Positions 1 to 7,173 of a stretch of DNA of 39,810 nucleotides are shown in pieces (the first letter of the stretch is position 1; each line of letters starts with the position of its first letter). The notes under the pieces are model-generated. The model ran no database searches. It saw only the letters and a list, made by a program, of their open reading frames with translations, and was not told the DNA's origin. Origin of the DNA: Acidovorax sp. (GTDB lineage Bacteria > Pseudomonadota > Gammaproteobacteria > Burkholderiales > Burkholderiaceae_C); contig SDXZ01000006.1 in assembly GCA_004210805.1 (NCBI GenBank), positions 1-39,810 of the forward strand. The letters run 5' to 3'. The position numbers and the translations under genes were made by a program.

Positions 1-837
1 GGCTCGGGCTCGTTCCCGCCCCGCTACAAAGGCCTGGCCATGGGCATCGTGGGTGCTGGCAACGTAGGCACCGCAGTGGCCGCCTTGCTGGCGCCGGCGC
101 TGGCGCAAAAGTTCGGCTGGCAGGCCGTGTACGGCTTTGCCGCCGTGAGCGTCGCCATCCCCGCGCTGGTGATGGCCATCTACGCCAAAGAGCCACCCGA
201 CCTGCCGGCCCACAGCACCTTCCGCGATCACGTCGCCTGCCTGTTCGAGAAAGACGGCTGGGCGTTCAGCCTGATCTACGCGGTGACGTTTGGCGGCTTC
301 ATCGGCCTCACGACGTTCCTGCCCAGCTACTTCAATGACCAGTTCAACGTGAGCAAGGTGCAGGCCGGCCAGCTGACGATGATGGCGGCCTTTCTGGGTG
401 CGGCGCTGCGTGTGTTCGGCGGCTGGCTGTCCGACCACTGGGGCGGCGTCAACACGCTGACCGGCGTGCTTGCCATCACCGCGGTGAGCATGGTGCTGTG
501 TGGCCTGGCCGAAAACTCGCTGCCCATCACGATGCTGCTGTTCCTGGTGTGTTTTGCCGCGCTGGGCGCAGGCAACGGCGCGCTGTTCCAGCTGGTGCCC
601 CTGCGCTGGCCGCTGACCACCGCGGTGGCGGGCTCGATGATCGGCGAGATCGGCGCCCTGGGCGGCGGCCTGATCCCCAACGGCATGGGCGTCTCGCGCC
701 AGTTCACCGGCACCTACCTGTGGGGCTTTGTCGGCATCGCGGTGTGCGCGCTGGCCATGCTGGTGCTGCTGCGGGTGATGCAGATCCGCTGGACGCGTAC
801 GTGGGCAGAGAAAGGTGGGCGCGCGCGCAGCGCGTGA
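1..837 (+). CDS. Nitrate/nitrite porter, MFS NNP family (5' end missing)
   Basis: An open frame runs from base 1 to the TGA at 835-837, giving 278 residues, so the start lies left of the window and roughly the C-terminal two thirds are present. The protein is strongly hydrophobic with several membrane helices. It contains two glycine-rich stretches typical of nitrate porters of the NarK/NasA (NNP) branch of the major facilitator superfamily: GIVGAGNVGTA near its visible start and GAGNGALFQLVP near residue 180. In this family the second signature lines the nitrate path. The role is inner-membrane uptake of nitrate, and possibly nitrite export, feeding the reductases to the right. The order porter, kinase, nirB matches the assimilation locus I recall from Pseudomonas aeruginosa. 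A 6-bp hairpin (837-851) begins at the last base of the stop codon but lacks a T-run. Confidence 0.93.
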   Translation, partial: GSGSFPPRYKGLAMGIVGAGNVGTAVAALLAPALAQKFGWQAVYGFAAVSVAIPALVMAIYAKEPPDLPAHSTFRDHVACLFEKDGWAFSLIYAVTFGGFIGLTTFLPSYFNDQFNVSKVQAGQLTMMAAFLGAALRVFGGWLSDHWGGVNTLTGVLAITAVSMVLCGLAENSLPITMLLFLVCFAALGAGNGALFQLVPLRWPLTTAVAGSMIGEIGALGGGLIPNGMGVSRQFTGTYLWGFVGIAVCALAMLVLLRVMQIRWTRTWAEKGGRARSA

Positions 838-1024
838 ACGGCGCAGCCGTTAAGGCGCCACGTGCGCCTTCTCACTTTCCGCCTCTTCAATCAAGGCTCA
901 CATTGCGAAGCAAAGTTGAACGCAGTGCGCAGGGCTGAGCAGGCGTCACAGAGGGCGGTAGGACCCGTCGCCCGACCGTGGGCCTCTGTCCCTGTTGCCG
1001 TGTTTTAGACCCAAAAAAGACCCC

Positions 1025-1067
1025 AGCGCTTATCCCATAAGCGCTACCAGCTATATTTTTAATAGCA
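1025..1067 (+). repeat. Palindromic repeat, copy A
   Basis: A perfect 9-bp inverted repeat with a 3-base loop (1025-1045, core AGCGCTTAT) is followed by a second small stem, GCTAT/ATAGC, at 1050-1066. The same two-part layout recurs at 7104, 21935, 27605, 37554 and 39183, with a half copy at 10589. Here it lies between the convergent ends of the porter and the kinase/phosphatase gene, where it could end transcription from either side. Confidence 0.85.
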
Positions 1068-1082
1068 ATATGCCGCGAACGC

Positions 1083-2867
1083 TCACCGCGGCAAGAACAG
1101 CAGCCAATAGATCAACAGCAGGTTCACCAGCACACTCACCGCCAGCGCGATCTTCCACAGCGCCGTAGCGTCACGCTGCATCAGCGGCTGGGGGCCGGCA
1201 GAGCCCAAAGGGCGCGAGGCACCGCGCTCCAGCGCCAGCAGCAGTTCTTCTGCCGTCTCAAACCGCTGCGCACGCTGGCGGGCCACGGCCTTCAAGGCGA
1301 TCTGGTCAAGCCAGATCGGCACGCCCGGGTTGTGGCGGCTGGGGGCCACCGGGTCGCGGTGGTAGCGGCCCAACTGGTAGGGCACGACCTCGCCATACGG
1401 CAGGCGCCCGTGGCTGAGCAGCTGGTACAGCGTCACGCCCAGCGCAAACAGGTCGCTGCCCGCGTCGGGCAGGCGCCCTTCGCCATCGCTGCTGCGTTCG
1501 TAGCCGGCCCACTGCTCGGGGTTCATGTAGCTGGGAGTGCCGGCGTGCAGCCGGCGCGTGGCCTCGGGCTCGCGGCCTGACAGCGCGACGCCGAGGTCGA
1601 GCACGCGCAGCACGCCGTCGTCGCCCAGGTGCAGGTTGTCGGGCTTGATGTCCCGGTGCACGACGCCCTGGCGGTGCAGCCAGCCCAGCACGCGCGCGGC
1701 CTGCACGGTGACGGACAGGATCTGCGCGACGCTCAGCGGCTGGCGGCGGCGCAGGCGCTGGCCCAGCGTGTCGCCCGCGTGCCAGTCGTACAGCAGGTAA
1801 AAGGCGCTGGCCTGGGGTGGCGTGCGGTCCTCATCGTCCACGCTGGCGTCTGCGCTGCCGTGGGGCGGCCAGTCGTTCAGCCGTGCAAGGTGCGTGGCGG
1901 CCTGGCCCGACTGCATGCGCCGTGCAACCCAGGCCTCGTGTGCCAGCGTGGCGCGCTCCTCGGCATCGTGCGCGCGCGACGGTAGCAAGGTCTTGAGCGC
2001 GTACAGCCGCTGGCTGGCGGGGTCGCGCACCTGGTAGATGCGGTGGATGCCGCTGTCGGCCACCAGCGCGGTCACCGTGAGGCCGTCCACCGGGTCGCCG
2101 ACCTTCAAGAGCGGCAGCACCGGCAGGTCTTGCGCGCGGCGGGATTCGTCCTGCAGCGTGGCCTCTTGCACGCCCTGCACGCGCACGATCAGCGCGGTCA
2201 CGTTGTCGTTGCTGCCGCGGCGCAGCGCCACCTGCGTGAGCTCGTCGCACAGCGCCTGCGCCGCGCCGCCCTGGCGCAGCATCTGGCGCAGTTCGCGCTC
2301 GGGGATGCTGCCGTGCACACCGTCGGACAGCAGCACAAAGAGGTCGCCGCTGTGCAGTTCGCCCTGGCTGTAGTCCACCACCACATGGTCGTCGAGCCCC
2401 ATGGCGCGGGTGAGCTGGTGCGAGAACTCGCGCTGCGACATGACATGGTCGGCCGTGAGCTGCTGCAGCCGCCCTCCGCGCAGCAGGTAGGCGCGTGTGT
2501 CGCCCACATGGGCCAGCGTGTACGACTGGCCGCGCAGCACGAGCGCGGTCACGGTGGTCAGCCCCACCGCGGGCTGGCGGCGCCGGTTCATGGACGCCAG
2601 CCAGCCGTTGTGCGCGCTCAGGATACGGTCAAGCGCCACGGTGGTGTCCCAGGTGGCGGGCGTGGCGAAGTAATCGTTGACCAGCGTGTTGACCGTGGTC
2701 TGCGCGGCCTCGCGGCCGTTGCCGCCGGTGCTCACCCCATCGGCAATGGCGGCAATGGCCCCGCGGTCGCGGTCGCGGCCCTGCCCCGACACCAGCGCGG
2801 CGAAGTCCTCGTTCAGCTCCTTGCGCCCGGCTTCGGAGGATTGGCCAAAGTCCAGTTCAAAACTCAT
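1083..2867 (-). CDS. PP2C phosphatase / Ser-Thr protein kinase fusion
   Basis: This 594-residue protein joins two opposing signalling domains. Residues 1-240 are a PP2C-type metal-dependent phosphatase: the metal-binding motifs NEDF (D21), ADGVSTGG (D43), HVGDTRAYLL, LSDGV and SNDNVTALIV are all present. Residues of about 265-535 are a Hanks-type kinase with the ALK lysine near 290, catalytic HRDIKPDN near 403, DLG in place of DFG, and GTPSYMNPEQ. The glycine-rich loop is poorly conserved. One C-terminal membrane helix (about 568-590) would anchor it with both domains in the cytoplasm. I chose the ATG at 2867 because the phosphatase fold begins directly after it. A longer in-frame start at 2948 would only add an arginine/tryptophan-rich leader and run into the nirB control region. 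Between a nitrate porter and a divergent nirB, the gene sits where PA1782 does in P. aeruginosa. The substrate is unknown; a role in nitrate or nitrogen control is inferred from position only. Confidence 0.93.
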   Translation of the reverse strand: MSFELDFGQSSEAGRKELNEDFAALVSGQGRDRDRGAIAAIADGVSTGGNGREAAQTTVNTLVNDYFATPATWDTTVALDRILSAHNGWLASMNRRRQPAVGLTTVTALVLRGQSYTLAHVGDTRAYLLRGGRLQQLTADHVMSQREFSHQLTRAMGLDDHVVVDYSQGELHSGDLFVLLSDGVHGSIPERELRQMLRQGGAAQALCDELTQVALRRGSNDNVTALIVRVQGVQEATLQDESRRAQDLPVLPLLKVGDPVDGLTVTALVADSGIHRIYQVRDPASQRLYALKTLLPSRAHDAEERATLAHEAWVARRMQSGQAATHLARLNDWPPHGSADASVDDEDRTPPQASAFYLLYDWHAGDTLGQRLRRRQPLSVAQILSVTVQAARVLGWLHRQGVVHRDIKPDNLHLGDDGVLRVLDLGVALSGREPEATRRLHAGTPSYMNPEQWAGYERSSDGEGRLPDAGSDLFALGVTLYQLLSHGRLPYGEVVPYQLGRYHRDPVAPSRHNPGVPIWLDQIALKAVARQRAQRFETAEELLLALERGASRPLGSAGPQPLMQRDATALWKIALAVSVLVNLLLIYWLLFLPR

Positions 2868-2906
2868 GCACCAGCTCCATGCAGGTTTCATGCCCAAGCT
2901 GGTGCA
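2867..2906. promoter_or_regulatory. Two NtrC-like enhancer sites upstream of nirB
   Basis: Site 1 (2867-2883) reads TGCACCA, three bases, CCATGCA. Site 2 (2890-2906) ends in a perfect TGGTGCA half site. The NtrC consensus is TGCACCA-N3-TGGTGCA, so each site has one perfect half and one weaker half. They lie 110-150 bp upstream of the sigma-54 promoter, normal for enhancer binding. Site 1 overlaps the start codon of the divergent kinase/phosphatase gene, so NtrC binding could also affect that gene. Confidence 0.55.
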
Positions 2907-3017
2907 TGCCGTGCCCCGCCAGGGCGCGCACTGGCTGCGCGTGCGCAACTCGCGGGCATCGGCGCGGGCGCGCCCGGCCCCATCGCGGCGTCGCGCCCTG
3001 CATCAGTGCACCGCGGC

Positions 3018-3033
3018 TGGCACAAGCATTGCT
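3018..3033 (+). promoter_or_regulatory. Sigma-54 promoter of nirB
   Basis: The sequence TGGCAC, five bases, TTGCT matches the -24/-12 consensus of RpoN promoters exactly, with correct spacing. The predicted transcription start is near 3044, giving a leader of about 200 nt before nirB. Together with the NtrC-like sites this indicates activation under nitrogen limitation. Confidence 0.78.
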
Positions 3034-3103
3034 TAGACAAAACAACGACCCTCGCGGGTCCCGCAATCCACCCGTGCAAAGGCGCGCGGAGGGGTTGAGG
3101 AAT

Positions 3104-3154
3104 TTGTTCACGATCACCACCGGTCAACAACAGGTTCTCAGGACAAAGGCGTCC
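3104..3154 (+). promoter_or_regulatory. Putative ANTAR (NasT) tandem-hairpin leader of nirB
   Basis: Two small hairpins with 6-base loops stand 10 nt apart in the nirB leader. The first (3104-3130) has stem TTGTT/AACAA, a CAC bulge, stem GATC/GGTC and loop ACCACC. The second (3141-3154) has stem GGAC/GTCC and loop AAAGGC, with A at loop position 1 and G at position 4. That is the RNA pattern bound by ANTAR antiterminators such as NasT/NasR; the first loop has A at position 1 but not G at position 4. The second hairpin shares bases 3145-3154 with the terminator that follows, so the two cannot form together. Confidence 0.62.
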
Positions 3155-3206
3155 CCACATGTGATTTCGATCCCGGTCGAAGCTGCATCGTGTGGACGCC
3201 TTTTTT
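3145..3206 (+). terminator. Leader terminator (attenuator) of nirB
   Basis: The strand AAAGGCGTC at 3145-3153, a CC bulge and CACA pair with TGTGGACGCCTTT at 3191-3203, followed by a T-run. This is a Rho-independent terminator inside the 5' leader, about 40 nt before nirB. It would stop transcription unless the upstream hexaloop hairpin is held by an antiterminator protein. Confidence 0.75.
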
Positions 3207-3244
3207 GTTTTTTGCGCTGCCCAGGCGGTGGGACAGAAGGAGTC

Positions 3245-5692
3245 ATGATGAAAAAGCTCAAGCTGGTGATGGTAGGAAACGGCATGGCCGGTGTGCGCAC
3301 GTTGGAAGAGCTGCTCAAGATTGCCCCCGATCTGTACGACATCACGGTGTTCGGTGCCGAGCCCCATCCCAACTACAACCGCATCCTGCTCTCCCCCGTG
3401 CTGGCCGGCGAGCAGACCATCGACGAGATCATTCTGAACGACTGGTCCTGGTATGCCGACAACCACATCACGCTGCACACCGGCTTCACGGTGACCGACG
3501 TGGACCGCGTGCGCCGCGTGGTCAGCGCCACCAATGCCGCAGGCGATGTGATCACCGCCGAATACGACCGCCTGATCATGGCCACCGGCTCCAACCCCTT
3601 CATCCTGCCTGTGCCGGGCAAGGACTTGAAGGGTGTGCTGGCCTACCGCGACATTGCCGACACCCAGGCCATGATCGACGCAGCAGCCACCTACAAACAC
3701 GCCGTGGTCATCGGCGGCGGCCTGCTGGGCCTGGAGGCTGCCAACGGCCTCATGAAGCGTGGCATGCAGGTTACCGTGGTGCACGTGGCACCGTGGCTCA
3801 TGGAACGCCAGCTGGACGATGTGGCGGGCAAGATGCTGCAGGACTCGCTGCAGCAGCGCGGCATGCGGTTCTTGATCGGCGCGCAGACGCAGGAACTCGT
3901 GGGCAATGCCGATGGCCGCGTGGCGGGCATCAAGTTCAAGGACGGCACCGAGGTGCCCGCCGACCTGGTGGTAATGGCCGTGGGCATCCGCCCCAACACC
4001 GCGCTGGCTGAAAAGATGCGCCTGCACGTGAACCGCGGCATTGTGGTGAGCGACACGCTGCAGACCACCACCGACGCACGCATCTACGCCGTGGGCGAAT
4101 GCGCTGCGCACCGGGGCATCGCCTATGGCCTGGTGGCCCCGCTGTTCGAGCAGGGCAAGGTGCTGGCCAACCACCTGGCCGAGTTCGGCATTGGCCGCTA
4201 CCAGGGCTCGCTGACCTCCACCAAGCTCAAGGTCACCGGCATCGATTTGTTCTCGGCCGGCGACTTCCAGGGCGGCGACGGCACCGAAGAAATCGTGATG
4301 AGCGACCCCTTTGGCGGCGTGTACAAAAAACTGGTCATCAAGGACGACAAGCTGGTGGGCGCCTGCCTGTACGGCGACACGGTGGACGGCAGCTGGTACT
4401 TCAAGCTGCTGCGCGACGGCCGCAGCGTGACCGACCTGCGCGACAAGCTGATGTTTGGCGAATCGCACCTGGGCGACACGGGCCACCAGGGGCAAGCCAA
4501 GGCTTCCGCCATGCAGGACAGCGACGAAGTCTGCGGCTGCAACGGCGTGACCAAGGGCGCGATCTGCAAAGCCATCAAGGACAAGGGCCTGTTCACGCTG
4601 GAAGAGGTCAAGAAGCACACCAAGGCCAGTGCGTCGTGCGGCTCGTGCACCGGTCTGGTCGAGCAAATCCTGATGTTCACGGCCGGCGGCGACTACAGCG
4701 CCACGCCCAAGACCAAGGCCATGTGCGGCTGCACCGACCATAGCCACCAGGCCGTGCGCGATGCGATCCGCACATCCAAGCTGGTGACCATCGCCGACGT
4801 GTTCTCTTTTCTGGAATGGAAGACGCCCAACGGCTGCGCCAGCTGCCGCCCCGCGGTCAACTACTACCTCATCAGCACCTGGCCCAAGGAGGCCAAGGAC
4901 GACCCGCAAAGCCGCTTCATCAACGAACGCAGCCACGCCAACATCCAGAAAGACGGCACCTACAGCGTGATCCCGCGCATGTGGGGGGGCGAGACCACGG
5001 CCGACGAACTGCGCCGCATTGCCGATGCGGTGGACAAATACAAGATCCCCACCGTCAAGGTCACGGGCGGTCAGCGCATCGATTTGCTGGGCGTGAAGAA
5101 GGAAGACCTGGTCAACGTGTGGAAAGACATCGGCATGCCCAGCGGCCACGCCTACGCCAAGGCCCTGCGCACGGTGAAGACCTGCGTGGGCAGCGAGTGG
5201 TGCCGCATGGGCACCCAGGACAGCACGCAGATGGGCAAGGACCTGGAGCGCGCCATGTGGCGCATGTACGCGCCGCACAAGGTCAAGTTTGCGGTCTCGG
5301 GCTGCCCGCGCAACTGCGCCGAGGCCGGCATCAAGGACGTGGGCATCATCGGCGTGGACTCGGGCTGGGAGATGTACGTGGCCGGCAACGGCGGCATCAA
5401 GACCGAGGTGGCGCACTTCTTTACCAAGCTCAAAACGTCGGAAGAAGTGCTGGAGTACACCGGCGCGTTCTGCGAGTTGTACCGCCAGGAAGGCTGGTAC
5501 CTGGAGCGCACCGTGCATTACGTGGACCGCGTGGGTCTGGACTACGTGAAAAAACGCATCCTCGAGGACCACGAAGGCCGCAAGGCGCTGTGGGAGCAGC
5601 TGCAGTTTGCGCTGGACGGCGAGCCCGACCCGTGGTTCGAGTTTGACAAGGCCGCAGTGGACACGCGCCAGTTTGCGCCGCTGAGCGCCTGA
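3245..5692 (+). CDS. nirB: Assimilatory nitrite reductase, large subunit
   Basis: This 815-residue cytoplasmic enzyme reduces nitrite to ammonium with NAD(P)H. The N-terminal half is a flavin- and NAD-binding pyridine-nucleotide oxidoreductase (first motif VGNGMAG near residue 10, second GGGLLGLEAANG). Two BFD-type [2Fe-2S] modules follow (Cys clusters near 429-470 and 492-535). The ferredoxin-like and siroheme/[4Fe-4S] domain has the paired motifs CVGSEWC (about 646) and CPRNC (about 686). Length matches the family. The start is ATG 3245 or ATG 3248 (MM); AAGGAG at 3237-3242 is spaced better for 3248. It is the first gene of an apparent operon with the PilJ protein, nirD and nitrate reductase. 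Siroheme would come from the nearby cobA product. Confidence 0.97.
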   Translation: MMKKLKLVMVGNGMAGVRTLEELLKIAPDLYDITVFGAEPHPNYNRILLSPVLAGEQTIDEIILNDWSWYADNHITLHTGFTVTDVDRVRRVVSATNAAGDVITAEYDRLIMATGSNPFILPVPGKDLKGVLAYRDIADTQAMIDAAATYKHAVVIGGGLLGLEAANGLMKRGMQVTVVHVAPWLMERQLDDVAGKMLQDSLQQRGMRFLIGAQTQELVGNADGRVAGIKFKDGTEVPADLVVMAVGIRPNTALAEKMRLHVNRGIVVSDTLQTTTDARIYAVGECAAHRGIAYGLVAPLFEQGKVLANHLAEFGIGRYQGSLTSTKLKVTGIDLFSAGDFQGGDGTEEIVMSDPFGGVYKKLVIKDDKLVGACLYGDTVDGSWYFKLLRDGRSVTDLRDKLMFGESHLGDTGHQGQAKASAMQDSDEVCGCNGVTKGAICKAIKDKGLFTLEEVKKHTKASASCGSCTGLVEQILMFTAGGDYSATPKTKAMCGCTDHSHQAVRDAIRTSKLVTIADVFSFLEWKTPNGCASCRPAVNYYLISTWPKEAKDDPQSRFINERSHANIQKDGTYSVIPRMWGGETTADELRRIADAVDKYKIPTVKVTGGQRIDLLGVKKEDLVNVWKDIGMPSGHAYAKALRTVKTCVGSEWCRMGTQDSTQMGKDLERAMWRMYAPHKVKFAVSGCPRNCAEAGIKDVGIIGVDSGWEMYVAGNGGIKTEVAHFFTKLKTSEEVLEYTGAFCELYRQEGWYLERTVHYVDRVGLDYVKKRILEDHEGRKALWEQLQFALDGEPDPWFEFDKAAVDTRQFAPLSA

Positions 5693-5763
5693 TCGCCTCC
5701 GCGCCCAACCGCACCCAACCTGAACGAATGCGCCGCAGCACAGCCCCCGACGGAACCCGCCCC

Positions 5764-6570
5764 ATGCAACGAAGAATCCTCCTTGCCACCGCCTGCGGCA
5801 GCGCAGTCGTCGCCCTCGGCCTCGCGCCGATCAGCGCGGCGCATGCCGAGATCACCGACCTGAACGACGCCATCAACAAGGCCGGGCGCCAGCGCATGCT
5901 GAGCCAGCGTGTGGGCAAGGCCTGGCTGGCGCTGGCGCACCAGGCCGACATGCCCACGGCACGCCAAGTGCTCGACCAGTCGATCGCGCAGTTCGAGCGC
6001 AACCTGGGCGAACTCAAGGGGTTTGCGCCGTCCACCGCCATCCGCGAGACCTATGTGAAGCTCGAAGCCGCCTGGGTTGCGCACAAGGTCACGCTGCAAA
6101 ACCCCGCCGCATCGCCCGACGCCGCCAGCGCCCTGCTGCAGGCCGACGCCAAGGTTCTGGCCCTGGCCCACCAGGGCACGACGCAGTACGAAGCAGCGTC
6201 TGGCAAGGCGGTCGGGCAGCTCGTCAACATTGCCGGCCGCCAGCGCATGCTGAGCCAGCGCATGGCCAAGTTCTACCTGGCGGCCATGCTGCCGGTGGAC
6301 GCTGCCACCGCCACCGCCGAGATCGCCAAGGCCCGCGGCGAGTTCGTGGCCGCCACCGAGCTGCTGCGCAACGCGCCCCAGGCCACCAACCGCATCCGGC
6401 AGGAACTGCAACTGGCCGACGGGCAATGGGTGTTTTTTGATGCCGCACTGCAGCGCATGCAAGGCGGCACCAACCTGGGCCGCAAGGTGTCTGATGTGTT
6501 TGTGGCCAGCGAGAACCTGCTCTGCAGCATGGACCGCGTGACCGGGCTGTACGCGGCCCTTTCTGCCTGA
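5764..6570 (+). CDS. Periplasmic PilJ-type protein with two NarX-like P-boxes
   Basis: This 268-residue protein has a clear signal peptide (about residues 1-28, ending AHA) and no further membrane helix, so it is probably periplasmic. It consists of two helical repeats, each containing the same motif: INKAGRQRMLSQR at 37-49 and NIAGRQRMLSQR at 155-166. This is the hallmark of the PilJ/type IV pili methyl-accepting N-terminal domain. It resembles the P-box of the NarX/NarQ nitrate sensors, where a conserved arginine contacts nitrate. There is no kinase, HAMP or chemoreceptor domain. It lies 71 bp after nirB and 75 bp before nirD. Binding or sensing of nitrate/nitrite in the periplasm is inferred. 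ATG 5764 is chosen because the signal peptide begins there; an in-frame start at 5728 is possible. Confidence 0.85.
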   Translation: MQRRILLATACGSAVVALGLAPISAAHAEITDLNDAINKAGRQRMLSQRVGKAWLALAHQADMPTARQVLDQSIAQFERNLGELKGFAPSTAIRETYVKLEAAWVAHKVTLQNPAASPDAASALLQADAKVLALAHQGTTQYEAASGKAVGQLVNIAGRQRMLSQRMAKFYLAAMLPVDAATATAEIAKARGEFVAATELLRNAPQATNRIRQELQLADGQWVFFDAALQRMQGGTNLGRKVSDVFVASENLLCSMDRVTGLYAALSA

Positions 6571-6645
6571 CTGCCGATACCAAGCGCCGCCTCAGCCCAA
6601 GCCCAAACACCCGCCGACAACAACAAGACAACCCAAGGATTTGCG

Positions 6646-7044
6646 ATGACCACGACCACCCCCGCCGACTGGAAGCTCATCTGCCGCGTGGAAGACATCC
6701 CCGAGCTGGGCTCGCGCCGCGTGGAGCGTGCACAGGGCCTGGACGTGGCCGTGTTCCGCAATGACGCAGGCGGCGTGTTTGCCCTGCTGGACCGCTGCCC
6801 GCACAAGGGTGGCCCGCTGTCGCAGGGCATCGTGTTTGGCACGCAGGTGGCCTGCCCGCTGCACAACTGGACCATCGGCCTGTGCGATGGCCAGGCCGCG
6901 GCGCCCGATGAAGGTTGCACCCCAAAGTTTGCTGTGAAGGTGGAAGATGGCGCCGTGTACCTCAACACCGAAGAGCTGGCCACCCACGCGGTCGATCTGG
7001 TGCGGCCGCTGGCCGGGCCCGCGCGGCGCGGCCTAGCGGCCTGA
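6646..7044 (+). CDS. nirD: Nitrite reductase small subunit, Rieske-type
   Basis: A 132-residue Rieske-fold protein, the partner of NirB in NADH-dependent nitrite reduction. The full ligand set of a Rieske [2Fe-2S] centre is present: CPHKGG and, about 20 residues later, CPLHNW. Some NirD proteins, such as that of E. coli, have lost these ligands; here a cluster should be bound. CAAGGA stands just before the ATG. The C-terminus ends in a short arginine/alanine-rich tail after residue 120. It sits between the PilJ protein and nitrate reductase and is probably co-transcribed with nirB. Confidence 0.95.
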   Translation: MTTTTPADWKLICRVEDIPELGSRRVERAQGLDVAVFRNDAGGVFALLDRCPHKGGPLSQGIVFGTQVACPLHNWTIGLCDGQAAAPDEGCTPKFAVKVEDGAVYLNTEELATHAVDLVRPLAGPARRGLAA

Positions 7045-7103
7045 AACACCTGCCGCGACCCCAACGCACGCAGCAGGCGGCCCCGGGCCCACATCGCACA
7101 AAC

Positions 7104-7150
7104 GCTACTATTTTGATAGCTATAAGCGCTTAACAATCAAGCGCTAGAGC
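7104..7150 (-). repeat. Palindromic repeat, copy B
   Basis: This is the same element as at 1025, in reverse orientation. The stem AGCGCTT/AAGCGCT spans 7125-7145, preceded on the plus strand by GATAGCTAT. It lies between nirD and the nitrate reductase gene, 24 bp before the start codon, within the presumed operon, so it could modulate read-through or translation. Confidence 0.8.
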
Positions 7151-7173
7151 ACTAAAACACCTGGAATTCACGC

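Noticed and set aside
2888..5572. An 894-codon open frame antisense to nirB
   Set aside because: It is His/Ala/Val-rich with no family resemblance and lies opposite a clear nirB; such frames arise from codon bias in GC-rich DNA.
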